A DNA stretch of 16,429 bases, taken from NCBI GenBank assembly GCA_948517135.1, contig CAORJJ010000005.1, forward strand, positions 24,771-41,199, given 5' to 3'. The notes beneath the pieces were generated by a model, which was not told where the DNA came from, made no database searches, and saw nothing but the letters and a program-made list of their open reading frames with translations. Below are positions 7,540 through 14,597 of this stretch, piece after piece. The translations under genes and the position numbers were made by a program. How positions within the stretch are numbered: position 1 is the stretch's first letter; the number at the start of each line of letters is the position of its first letter. The DNA comes from an uncultured Clostridia bacterium. GTDB taxonomy: Bacteria; Bacillota; Clostridia; TANB77; CAG-508.

Positions 7540-7899
7540 TTAATTTAATGGTTTTAAAGTTTGGAAAAATGGATTTGATAATAAATCATTATCTGAAATC
7601 TTATCTTTATTATGATCCACAGGTACTTGTTTCTCAGGCTGTGGCACACTTTTTGATTCATTATATATTCCTAATATTTTTCTCATTTTTTCAATAGATA
7701 AAAGATGAGCATTATGCAAAACAACATAATTTTTATCTGGAATATAATTAAAATTTCCAACTTGAATCAATGTATCTGAATTCCTATAAATCTCTAACAT
7801 TTTTGATTGTAAAAGTGAAGTATTATAAAATGCTTTTAAAATATCTAAGTCTTGTTTCATAAGTACAAGAGATCCTTCACAGGGGAACACAACTTTCAT
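7540..7899 (-). CDS. Uncharacterised 120-aa protein
   Basis: I do not recognise this protein. From the ATG at 7899 (MKVVFPCEGS) it has a compact N-terminal part (about residues 1-78) with predicted helices (DLDILKAFYN, SLLQSKMLEIYRN), a strand-like YVVLHNAHLLS and a helix IEKMRKILGIYN. A Pro/Gln/Lys-rich linker and a C-terminal LLSNPFFQTLKPLN follow. No signal peptide or membrane helix is seen. The frame is open to 7959, but the upstream codons overlap the candidate promoter at 7931-7959. GGTGA lies about six bases before 7899, whereas the alternative ATG at 7911 has no well-spaced ribosome-binding site. It is the first gene of a two-gene unit with the 91-aa protein. Confidence 0.68.
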   Translation of the reverse strand: MKVVFPCEGSLVLMKQDLDILKAFYNTSLLQSKMLEIYRNSDTLIQVGNFNYIPDKNYVVLHNAHLLSIEKMRKILGIYNESKSVPQPEKQVPVDHNKDKISDNDLLSNPFFQTLKPLN

Positions 7900-7930
7900 T
7901 AAATTCACCATCCTTAGTATAATATAAAAT

Positions 7931-7959
7931 ATATTATCAATAATAAAAAATTTTTTCAA
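7931..7959 (-). promoter_or_regulatory. Candidate promoter of the two small minus-strand genes
   Basis: On the minus strand TTGAAA (7954-7959) and TAATAT (7931-7936) have a 17-base spacer. Its -35 element is only eight bases from the -35 of the divergent trmL promoter. Confidence 0.5.
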
Positions 7960-7967
7960 TATATTTT

Positions 7968-7996
7968 TTGTAGATTGTAAAATTATATGTTATAAT
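7968..7996 (+). promoter_or_regulatory. Promoter of trmL
   Basis: TTGTAG (7968-7973), a 17-base spacer and TATAAT (7991-7996) lie 31 bases before the preferred trmL ATG. Confidence 0.68.
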
Positions 7997-8027
7997 ATTT
8001 CAAAAATAGTAAGAAGAAGGAATGTAT

Positions 8028-8528
8028 ATGAAATTAAATATTGTATTAGTTGAACCAGAAATACCACAAAATACTGGAAATATAGCTAGAACTTGTGCAG
8101 CTCTTGGTGCAAAGTTACATTTAGTTTATCCTCTTGGTTTTTCAATTTCTGAAAAACAAGTAAAAAGAGCTGGACTTGATTATTGGGATAAATTAGAAAT
8201 AGAAGAGCATATTAGTTTTTCCAGTTTTTTAGAAAAATATAATCCAGAAAAAACGAATATGTTTTTTGTAACAACCAAAGGAAAACATGTATATTCAGAA
8301 CCAGATTATAAAAGTTATAATGAAATATTTTTATTATTTGGAAAAGAAACAAAAGGATTGCCAGAAGATATATTACAACAATATATAGACAAAACAATTA
8401 GAATTCCAATGAGGGAAGGATTGCGTTCATTAAATCTATCTAATTCAGTAGCAATTGTTGCATATGATGTAGAAAGGCAATGCGATTTTAATAATTTACA
8501 AGAAATAAGTAATTATTTTGATATATAA
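8028..8528 (+). CDS. trmL: tRNA (cytidine/uridine-34 2'-O) methyltransferase, SPOUT family
   Basis: A 166-aa SPOUT methyltransferase that 2'-O-methylates the wobble nucleotide of leucine tRNAs, using S-adenosylmethionine. Motifs are NIVLVEPEIPQNTGNIARTC at the N-terminus, the AGLDYWDKLEI block, and the knot-forming LLFGKETKGLPED and IRIPMREGLRSLNLSNSVAIV at the C-terminus, all as in TrmL (YibK/CspR). The size is typical for this minimal single-domain enzyme. AGAAGGA (8015-8021) is six bases before the ATG at 8028. The in-frame ATG at 8022 is too close to it, so 8028 is preferred. No terminator separates it from the lipoprotein gene downstream, which has its own promoter. Confidence 0.94.
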   Translation: MKLNIVLVEPEIPQNTGNIARTCAALGAKLHLVYPLGFSISEKQVKRAGLDYWDKLEIEEHISFSSFLEKYNPEKTNMFFVTTKGKHVYSEPDYKSYNEIFLLFGKETKGLPEDILQQYIDKTIRIPMREGLRSLNLSNSVAIVAYDVERQCDFNNLQEISNYFDI

Positions 8529-8532
8529 AAGC

Positions 8533-8561
8533 TTGGATAAAATTGTAAAATGTAGTATAAT
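8533..8561 (+). promoter_or_regulatory. Promoter of the lipoprotein pair
   Basis: TTGGAT (8533-8538), a 17-base spacer and TATAAT (8556-8561) lie 36 bases before the ATG at 8598. Confidence 0.72.
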
Positions 8562-8597
8562 TATAATATAGTAAAAATAATTAGATGGGGGAAAGAA

Positions 8598-8816
8598 ATG
8601 AAGCAATTTGTTATAACAATGATTACAGTAATAGTATTAATATCATTTATGTTTATTTTATCAGGTTGTAAATTAGAGATAGAGGCAACCGATAATACTG
8701 TATCAGCTTCAGTTGATGGAGATACAACAGAAAAAGTTGATAATATTATTGATTGGATTAAAGAAAGATTAAGTAGACTATTTGATACAGATAAAGAAGA
8801 ACAACAAAATGTTTAA
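8598..8816 (+). CDS. Small predicted lipoprotein
   Basis: A 72-aa protein with a classic lipoprotein signal peptide: a hydrophobic core and the lipobox LSGC (Cys24), so the mature form would be a 49-residue lipid-anchored polypeptide on the outer face of the membrane. The mature part has a short beta-like stretch (EIEATDNTVSASVDG) and an amphipathic charged helix (NIIDWIKERLSRLF). No known domain is recognised. A GGGGAAAG ribosome-binding site and its own promoter support expression. It lies 24 bases before the cyclophilin lipoprotein gene with no terminator between, so the two are probably co-expressed. Confidence 0.8.
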   Translation: MKQFVITMITVIVLISFMFILSGCKLEIEATDNTVSASVDGDTTEKVDNIIDWIKERLSRLFDTDKEEQQNV

Positions 8817-8840
8817 TTAATAAATTTTAAGGAGATATTT

Positions 8841-9629
8841 ATGAAAAAAATAATTTATGTTTTTGTGGTAACATTAATGTTATTATTAGTTTTATTTTGC
8901 TTTTCAGGTTGTAGTACAAAAAGTAAGAATGAAGTGAATTTAAAGAAATCTAGTAAAGCATCTAATACAAGTAAAACAAATGAAGTAGAAAAAAATGTTT
9001 CAAATGTGGATTATAAAGCAAATGCAGAAAAGCAAATGGCAGAACCTAATAAAGGAGATACAGTTGCAGTAATTCATGTTAAAAATTATGGAGATATAAA
9101 AGTTAAGTTTTTTGCAGATGTAGCACCTAAAGCAGTTGAAAACTTTGTAACTCATGCAAAAGATGGATATTACAATGGATTAAAGTTTCACAGAGTAATG
9201 GAAGAATTTATGATTCAAGGTGGTGATCCTAAAGGTGATGGAACTGGAGGAGAAAGCATTTGGGGAAATGGATTTGGAACAGAATTAGATGAAAGTTTAG
9301 TTCCATTTAGAGGTGCACTATGTATGGCAATGTCAAATTTACCTAATAGTATAGGAAGTCAATTTTTTATAGTTCAAGCCAATTATTCAGAACAAATGGA
9401 AGAATATATGAAAATTGGAGGATATCCAGAAGGTTTACTTGAACAATATAAAAATTATGGTGGATATTTAAGTCTTTATAATAACTATACAGTATTTGGA
9501 CAAGTATATGAAGGAATTGAAACCGTAGATAAGATAGTAAAAGTTGAAAAAACAATGTCTTCTATGGGTGAAGAAAGTGTACCAGCACAAGATATTATTA
9601 TAGAAAGTATTGAAGTTCTAACATATTAA
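8841..9629 (+). CDS. Cyclophilin-type peptidyl-prolyl isomerase lipoprotein
   Basis: A 262-aa extracytoplasmic foldase that isomerises Xaa-Pro bonds in exported proteins. The signal peptide ends in FSGC (Cys24); Phe at -3 is atypical but acceptable for a lipobox. A Lys/Ser/Asn-rich linker follows to about residue 60. The cyclophilin domain then runs from about 72 to the end: IHVKNYGDIKVKFFADVAPKA, GYYNGLKFHRVMEEFMIQGGDP with the catalytic Arg and Phe/Gln, GTGGESIWG, the core motif GSQFFIVQ, and YTVFGQVYEGIE. An insertion of about 35 residues after FFIVQ (SEQMEEYMK to SLYNN), common in Firmicute membrane cyclophilins, is present. AAGGAGA precedes the ATG. It is second in a unit with the 72-aa lipoprotein and is followed by a terminator. 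Confidence 0.94.
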   Translation: MKKIIYVFVVTLMLLLVLFCFSGCSTKSKNEVNLKKSSKASNTSKTNEVEKNVSNVDYKANAEKQMAEPNKGDTVAVIHVKNYGDIKVKFFADVAPKAVENFVTHAKDGYYNGLKFHRVMEEFMIQGGDPKGDGTGGESIWGNGFGTELDESLVPFRGALCMAMSNLPNSIGSQFFIVQANYSEQMEEYMKIGGYPEGLLEQYKNYGGYLSLYNNYTVFGQVYEGIETVDKIVKVEKTMSSMGEESVPAQDIIIESIEVLTY

Positions 9630-9633
9630 GTAA

Positions 9634-9670
9634 AAGATGAAGTGAATTTTTATTCACTTCATCTTATTTG
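9634..9670 (+). terminator. Terminator of the lipoprotein unit
   Basis: A 13-bp perfect stem (9634-9646 with 9653-9665) has a 6-nt loop and a short T-rich tail. The tail overlaps the -35 of the next promoter. Confidence 0.82.
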
Positions 9671-9696
9671 ACATAATATTGGATTTAAACTATAAT
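9668..9696 (+). promoter_or_regulatory. Consensus sigma-A promoter of the PLP lyase gene
   Basis: TTGACA (9668-9673), a 17-base spacer and TATAAT (9691-9696) match the consensus exactly. The -35 begins inside the T-tract of the preceding terminator. Confidence 0.9.
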
Positions 9697-9727
9697 ATTA
9701 TAGTAAATTTATTAAGGAGATTGGATA

Positions 9728-10990
9728 ATGTATAGTGAATTTGGTATAAGTGAAAAAATAGTTGATATAGCAAATGAAGTTGAAAAAGAATTAGAGTCAA
9801 TTTTTAAAGAATATGAAGAAAATTGTATGAAATCTAGTATAAAAGTTCTAAAAGCCTTCCAAGATAATAAAGTATCTACTACTGATTTTAATGAAATTAC
9901 AGGATATGGATATTATGATGGAGGAAGAGAAAAATTAGAAAAAATTTATTCTCAAATTTTTGGAGCAGAAGATGCTTTAGTTAGACCACAAATAATGTCT
10001 GGAACACATGCATTAACTATTACCTTATTTGGACTATTAAAATATGGTGATACAATGATAAGTATTTCAGGAGAACCTTATGATACATTAAAAAGTGTTA
10101 TAGGACTTACAGGAGATAGTGAAAATTCTTTAATTAAACATGGAATAAAATATGAGCAAATAGAACTTATAAATAACGATTTTGATTATGATGCTATTGA
10201 AGAGAGAATTAAAAAAGGAAACATAAAACTAATTGAAATTCAACGTTCAAGAGGATATTCTCAAAGAAAGAGTTTGAATATAGATAAAATAGAAAAAGTA
10301 ATATCAAAAATAAGAGAAATTGATAAAAATATAATTATTATGGTGGATAATTGCTATGGAGAATTTGTTGAAGAAAAAGAACCAACACAAGTTGGAGCAG
10401 ATATTTTTGTAAGTTCATTAATGAAAAATTTAGGTGCTGGAATTGCAACAAGTGGTGGATATGTTGTTGGAAGAAAAGATTTAATTCATCAAGTATCAGA
10501 GAGATTGACAGCACCCTGTGTTGGAAAAGATTTAGGAGCAAATTTCAATCAGATGCTTTCATATTATAAAGGAATTTTTATGGCACCAACTGTTGTAAAA
10601 TCAGTATTAAAAACAATGACTTTTGCAAGTAGAATGCTAGAAAAATTTGGATTTGATGGAGTTAGTCCTAAATATAATGAAAAAAGAGCAGATATTATTC
10701 AAACAATAGAATTAAAAACAGAAGAAAAGTTAGTAAAATTTTGCCAAGGTGTTCAAAAGGGTTCTCCAATAGAATCATATGTAATACCAGTTCCTGATGA
10801 TATGCCAGGATATGAGCATAAAGAAATTATGGCTGGTGGAAGTTTTACTCCTGGAGCAACAATTGAACTTAGTTGTGATGGACCAATTTGTGCTCCATAT
10901 ACAGCGTATATGCAAGGTGGATTAACATATGATTATGGAAAAATTGGAATAATGATGGCGATAGAGAATATGTTAAATGAAGAAAAATAA
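9728..10990 (+). CDS. Methionine gamma-lyase family PLP enzyme (YnbB-like, 'aluminium resistance' family)
   Basis: A 420-aa fold-type I PLP enzyme of the YnbB family (PF06838), related to cystathionine/methionine gamma-lyases. The Schiff-base Lys is likely Lys233 in VSSLMKNLGAG, and the pyridine-binding Asp is Asp207 in IMVDNCYGEF. Cofactor phosphate-loop residues lie in MSGTHALTITLFG (90-102). Further family blocks are GYGYYDGGREKLEKIYSQIFGAE, IQRSRGYSQR and ATSGGYVVGRK. The start is backed by AAGGAGA (9714-9720). It has its own perfect promoter and a terminator, so it is a single-gene unit. The physiological substrate of this family is not well established and the 'aluminium resistance' label is historical. 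I am sure of the family but not of the reaction. Confidence 0.92.
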   Translation: MYSEFGISEKIVDIANEVEKELESIFKEYEENCMKSSIKVLKAFQDNKVSTTDFNEITGYGYYDGGREKLEKIYSQIFGAEDALVRPQIMSGTHALTITLFGLLKYGDTMISISGEPYDTLKSVIGLTGDSENSLIKHGIKYEQIELINNDFDYDAIEERIKKGNIKLIEIQRSRGYSQRKSLNIDKIEKVISKIREIDKNIIIMVDNCYGEFVEEKEPTQVGADIFVSSLMKNLGAGIATSGGYVVGRKDLIHQVSERLTAPCVGKDLGANFNQMLSYYKGIFMAPTVVKSVLKTMTFASRMLEKFGFDGVSPKYNEKRADIIQTIELKTEEKLVKFCQGVQKGSPIESYVIPVPDDMPGYEHKEIMAGGSFTPGATIELSCDGPICAPYTAYMQGGLTYDYGKIGIMMAIENMLNEEK

Positions 10991-11011
10991 AATGTAGTTT
11001 ATATTTGAAGT

Positions 11012-11040
11012 AACTGAAGTTTTATGACTTCAGTTTTTTA
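11012..11040 (+). terminator. Terminator of the PLP lyase gene
   Basis: A 9-bp perfect stem (11012-11020 with 11027-11035) has a 6-nt loop and is followed by TTTTATTT, 22 bases after the stop codon. Confidence 0.87.
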
Positions 11041-11115
11041 TTTAGTAAAGTTTTGTATTTTATAATTATCATATCGTCCACTTTTGTAAAATATTAATTA
11101 TTTATTAAATTAAGT

Positions 11116-11144
11116 TTGACAAAAAAAGAGATTAAGAATAAAAT
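11116..11144 (+). promoter_or_regulatory. Distal candidate promoter of the scaffold/ireB/ruvX operon
   Basis: TTGACA (11116-11121), a 17-base spacer and TAAAAT (11139-11144). Transcripts from here would carry a leader of about 190 nt. Confidence 0.6.
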
Positions 11145-11262
11145 TATAATGATAAAATATTGTATAAGGAAAATTATTTTTTATACAATAAAACAATGTA
11201 ATAAAATTGTAACAAAAACTATGGAATTAACTGAAAAAGTTGATAAATTTAATGATTTTAGG

Positions 11263-11294
11263 TTGATATTTTCTCTAATATATTGTATTATAAT
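11263..11294 (+). promoter_or_regulatory. Proximal candidate promoter of the scaffold/ireB/ruvX operon
   Basis: TTGATA (11263-11268) and TATTAT (11286-11291) have a 17-base spacer, and a perfect TATAAT overlaps at 11289-11294 with a 20-base spacer. It lies about 50 bases before the ATG at 11344. Confidence 0.5.
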
Positions 11295-11343
11295 ATATGT
11301 AGAATATTAAAGAATAATAACCTAAAGGAGGTTTTTAATAAAA

Positions 11344-11760
11344 ATGTTAAAGAAAGTATCAATGATTGCAATAATATTTGTAATATTAATTGGAATAATG
11401 CACATATATACAATATCTTATGCAGTTACGGGAGAAGAAGTTTTAAACTCAACACAAGCAACAGAATTAGTAAATATAAAAGAAAGTGCAAAAAGTAGTC
11501 TTAGTGAATATATCGAGAAATATGGCTCTACTCCATATGGAGTAGCTGCATATATACTAAACGGAGTAAGAATTTATAGTATACCACTATGCTTTGTTGG
11601 AATTGCGATAGGTTCGGTATATCAATATGTTATAGGTATAAGAAAATTAGATGTTAGAGATAGAGGATTTATGCTTATAATAACATTTGTTACTATATTA
11701 TTGATATGCCAGGTATTACCATTAATTTTTGCTGTTGTAGTAAATGGTTGGAGGGGTTAA
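11344..11760 (+). CDS. Exported two-helix membrane protein, pilin-like topology
   Basis: A 138-aa protein with a signal peptide (residues 1-27, hydrophobic core and cleavage after SYA). An acidic/polar segment follows (29-65), then two membrane helices at about 76-98 (YSIPLCFVGIAIGSVYQYVIG) and 110-133 (MLIITFVTILLICQVLPLIF) joined by the charged loop IRKLDVRDRG. This layout resembles VirB2/TrbC-type pilins, but no specific family match is recognised and no conjugation or type IV secretion genes are nearby. A strong AAAGGAGG lies 12 bases before the ATG. It is the first gene of the operon, and its stop is four bases before the ATG of the large receiver/ParA-like protein, so translation is probably coupled. 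It may be the membrane partner of that protein, which is an inference from position only. Confidence 0.8.
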   Translation: MLKKVSMIAIIFVILIGIMHIYTISYAVTGEEVLNSTQATELVNIKESAKSSLSEYIEKYGSTPYGVAAYILNGVRIYSIPLCFVGIAIGSVYQYVIGIRKLDVRDRGFMLIITFVTILLICQVLPLIFAVVVNGWRG

Positions 11761-11764
11761 ACGA

Positions 11765-14575
11765 ATGAAAGTTTTATTTGCGGTTAGTAATGAAAAGGTA
11801 TCAGAAAATATAATTAAGAGATATCAAAAAGAATATAAAGAAATTCTTTCTTTTAAAAATGTTTATTACTTTGACGCAATATTAAAAGAGATACAAAAGG
11901 ATAAAAGCTATGATAGAATAGTTATAAGTGAAGATTTGGAACCATTTTCAAATAATAATTATGATGCAATAGATAAATTTATCTTTGATAAGCTTGATAA
12001 TATTAGCGATGAGGCACAAGACATTGATGGAAATGATACTGCTATTGTTTTAATTTGTTCAGATAGACGTACAAAAGGTAGTTCATTTTTAGTTAAAATA
12101 TTTGGTATTGGTATCTATAATGCGTTATTAGGTACTGAAAGAAGTATGGAACAAGTTTGTAAGTTAATAAATAAGCCTAGAGTAAAAAAAGAAGCTAAAA
12201 TGTATTATAAAATAGATTCTGATGATGTAAATTATTCAAAAGAAAATGATAAAGAAGTTAGTGAATTAGAAATACAAAATATTAATACACACTTTAAAAA
12301 GTTAGGAAAAAATACAGATAAATTTGCAGAGAGTTTTGCTAATATTGCATCACAATATACAGATGATCAATTAAGAATTATTGTAAATTGCTTACCTATA
12401 AATGTAAAAGCAGTGTTAGAAGAAGATAGCCCTAAATATCAGGAATTAATGGCAGCTGGTGGAGCTATTCAAAAAGTTAATAGAGATTCTCTAAAAGCAA
12501 AAGATGCTCAAAAAACTACTGGTATAAAAATAGATATAATAGAAAGTAAAATGAATGAAAATAAAATGTCTGGGCCAATTGTAATTCCAGCATCAGTTAG
12601 AACTTCAAAAAATAAAACACCACAGCCAGTAAGACCAACAGGAAATAATTTAGAAGTTCCACAAAATTCAGATTCATCTAGAAATAAAACTATTGTTAAG
12701 AAGAAAAATTCAGAACAATTAGCAAGAAGTGAGCAACAAGTAACAAAACCACAAAAAGCAAATAATGTTCAAGCTGCAAAAATAGAATCAGCCAAAGCAC
12801 AAGCAACAGAAGATACAAAAATTGTAAAGAAAAAAGTTGTTATGCCTGATGGTTCAGTTGTTATAAAAAAAGTAAGAGTGAAAGTAGCTCCTGAAAAAGT
12901 TGAAAATAAGAAAGTGGAGGTAAAAGAAGAAAAGGCACCACAAGAAACTAAAACAGAAAAAAAAGTTAGACCTTCTATTCCTCCAGTATATGAAAATAAT
13001 AAAAAGAAATTAAAAGAACAAAAGAAACAAGAGGAAGAAGAAGAATTTCTACTACCAATGGATGATGAAGTTCAAGAAATATCTATGCCAGGATTAGACG
13101 ATGACTTTGAAGATGAAATACCTTTACCAGGATTAGAGGATCAATTTGAAGAGGAAGATGGACTACCTGGATTAGATGAAGACTTTGAAGAAGAGGAAAG
13201 TTTACCAGGATTAGACGATGATTTTGAAGATGAAGAAAGCTTACCAGGATTAGAGGAAGACTTTGAAGAAGAAAGCTTACCAGGATTAGATGATGACTTT
13301 GAAGAAGAAGGAAGTTTACCAGGATTAGACGATGACTTTGAGGAAGAAAGTTTACCAGGACTAGATGATGACTTTGAAGAAGAAGGTTTATCTGGATTAG
13401 ATGATGATTTTGAAGAGGAAAGTTTACCAGGATTAGATGATGATATAGAAGAATATACTGATGAAGTTGCTTTACCTGATTTGGATGATTTAGATGATTT
13501 GGATGAAAACATAGAACCTCAAGGTATTCCAGGTGTTGATGATGATTTTGAAGACGATGAAGAATTAATTACAGATTTTGATGAAGATGATGATGAACCA
13601 TTAACATCTACACAATCAGCTTCACCAAAAGGTGCACAGCTAGAAAGTATAAAACCAAAAGTTGATTATTCAATGTCAAACTTAAATAGCTTATTAACAA
13701 AAGATAAAAAGATAGTTACTTTTTTAGGAACAACTAAAAATGGAACATCATTTTTAGTAAATAATTTAGCAGCTTTGTTTTCATCAGTTGGAATTAATAC
13801 AGCAATATTAGATATGACTAAAAACAGAAATTCATATTATATATATACAAATAATGAAGAAGAATTGAGAAATATTGCTTATAATTCAATTAGTAAATTA
13901 TCTAATGGATTTAATGAAGGTATAAAAGTTAATAATTGTTTAACAGTATTTACTGCATTGCCAAATGATGGAAAAGATTATTCAGATGCTGAAACAATTT
14001 TATCAACTCTAGTTCAAAATTACTCTTTAATACTAATTGATTGTGATTTTGATACACCACCAGCATATTTTGCAAGTTGTCAAGAAATATATCTAGTTCA
14101 ATCAATGGATATTTTAACAATTCAACCTTTAACAGCATTTTTAAGGGATTTAAAAAACATAGGGGTTTTGGAATCAGAAAAAGTTAGAGTTGTAGTAAAT
14201 AAAGAAATAAAAGTAAAAAGTTTAAGTGAAAAAGCAATCATTGGAGGAATGTCTTTTTACAATGACCCTTCAATGTCATATATGAATGAATTATTTAATA
14301 AAGATATGGTAAAAGTATGTACAATACCATTTGAAGATGCAGTTTATGCTAAATATTTAGATTCAATGGCTACATGTTCAATATCTTTAAAAGGATATTC
14401 AAGTGCATTTATGAACAAACTAAAAATATTAGGAAATATGGTATATCCATTAGTAAGTAAAACAACTTATGGAGGTGGAGGCAAAACAACTTCACAACCA
14501 TCTAGTGGATTTGGAAAAAAGGGATTTTCTAATGATATAAATAATACATTAAATCAAATGAAAAGAAAGTACTAA
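11765..14575 (+). CDS. Large TadZ/CpaE-like protein: receiver-like N-terminus, acidic repeats, degenerate ParA/MinD-like C-terminus
   Basis: A 936-aa soluble protein. Residues 1 to about 130 resemble a response-regulator receiver fold (MKVLFAVSN, then RIVISEDLEP, then AIVLICSDRR, then IGIYNALLG), but the phospho-site triad is not clear. Residues about 130-230 are helical, and about 270-430 form a Lys/Pro/Gln-rich disordered linker. Residues about 440-600 hold roughly 12 acidic 12-13-residue repeats of the LPGLDDDFEEE type. Residues about 645-895 look like a MinD/ParA domain: IVTFLG, FLVNNLAALFSSVGINTAILDM, and LILIDCDFDT as Walker B. The Walker A slot reads GTTKNGTS (655-662) instead of GKGGVGKT, so both lysines are Thr. 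A Gly/Ser-rich basic tail ends the protein. The architecture recalls TadZ/CpaE pilus-localising proteins. GGAGGGG, eight bases upstream, supports the ATG at 11765 over the in-frame codon at 11744. Confidence 0.82.
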   Translation: MKVLFAVSNEKVSENIIKRYQKEYKEILSFKNVYYFDAILKEIQKDKSYDRIVISEDLEPFSNNNYDAIDKFIFDKLDNISDEAQDIDGNDTAIVLICSDRRTKGSSFLVKIFGIGIYNALLGTERSMEQVCKLINKPRVKKEAKMYYKIDSDDVNYSKENDKEVSELEIQNINTHFKKLGKNTDKFAESFANIASQYTDDQLRIIVNCLPINVKAVLEEDSPKYQELMAAGGAIQKVNRDSLKAKDAQKTTGIKIDIIESKMNENKMSGPIVIPASVRTSKNKTPQPVRPTGNNLEVPQNSDSSRNKTIVKKKNSEQLARSEQQVTKPQKANNVQAAKIESAKAQATEDTKIVKKKVVMPDGSVVIKKVRVKVAPEKVENKKVEVKEEKAPQETKTEKKVRPSIPPVYENNKKKLKEQKKQEEEEEFLLPMDDEVQEISMPGLDDDFEDEIPLPGLEDQFEEEDGLPGLDEDFEEEESLPGLDDDFEDEESLPGLEEDFEEESLPGLDDDFEEEGSLPGLDDDFEEESLPGLDDDFEEEGLSGLDDDFEEESLPGLDDDIEEYTDEVALPDLDDLDDLDENIEPQGIPGVDDDFEDDEELITDFDEDDDEPLTSTQSASPKGAQLESIKPKVDYSMSNLNSLLTKDKKIVTFLGTTKNGTSFLVNNLAALFSSVGINTAILDMTKNRNSYYIYTNNEEELRNIAYNSISKLSNGFNEGIKVNNCLTVFTALPNDGKDYSDAETILSTLVQNYSLILIDCDFDTPPAYFASCQEIYLVQSMDILTIQPLTAFLRDLKNIGVLESEKVRVVVNKEIKVKSLSEKAIIGGMSFYNDPSMSYMNELFNKDMVKVCTIPFEDAVYAKYLDSMATCSISLKGYSSAFMNKLKILGNMVYPLVSKTTYGGGGKTTSQPSSGFGKKGFSNDINNTLNQMKRKY
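13085..13560 (+). repeat. Tandem acidic repeats within the TadZ-like gene
   Basis: About twelve direct repeats of 36-39 bases encode LPGLDDDFEEE-type units. Roughly nine are well conserved (MPGLDDDFEDE through LSGLDDDFEEES) and the last three degenerate (LPDLDDLDDLD, IPGVDDDFEDD). Third-position variation between units (GAT/GAC, GAA/GAG) shows that the protein sequence, not only the DNA, is maintained. Confidence 0.93.
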
Positions 14576-14597
14576 AATATAATAGAGGTGAAAGAAC

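Larger units (their letters stand above)
11041..11343 (+). other. Long non-coding leader region of the five-gene operon
   Basis: Together with the end of the preceding unit this is the longest gene-free stretch in the window. It holds two candidate promoters (11116-11144 and 11263-11294), an 8-bp hairpin (11160-11167 with 11181-11188) without a T-tract, and the ribosome-binding site AAAGGAGG (11324-11331). Short open frames here start on the TTG of the -35 box or lack a ribosome-binding site, so I do not call them genes. No T-box, c-di-GMP or other known riboswitch signature is visible. Confidence 0.6.

Noticed and set aside
11160..11188. 8-bp hairpin in the operon leader, considered as a terminator or riboswitch
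   Set aside because: There is no following T-tract and no recognisable riboswitch or T-box core; AT-rich leaders often give such stems.
11116..11310. 64-codon open frame starting at TTG before the two-helix protein
   Set aside because: Its TTG is the first half of the -35 box TTGACA, it has no ribosome-binding site, and the sequence is low-complexity AT-rich.
11283..11498. 71-codon open frame overlapping the start of the two-helix protein
   Set aside because: It runs out of frame through the well-supported gene at 11344, has Asn/Cys-rich low-complexity content and lacks its own ribosome-binding site.
13141..13512. Minus-strand 123-codon open frame rich in Ser/Lys/Pro/Gly
   Set aside because: It is the mirror image of the acidic repeat region; its composition is a by-product of GAT/GAA-rich codons and it has no ribosome-binding site.
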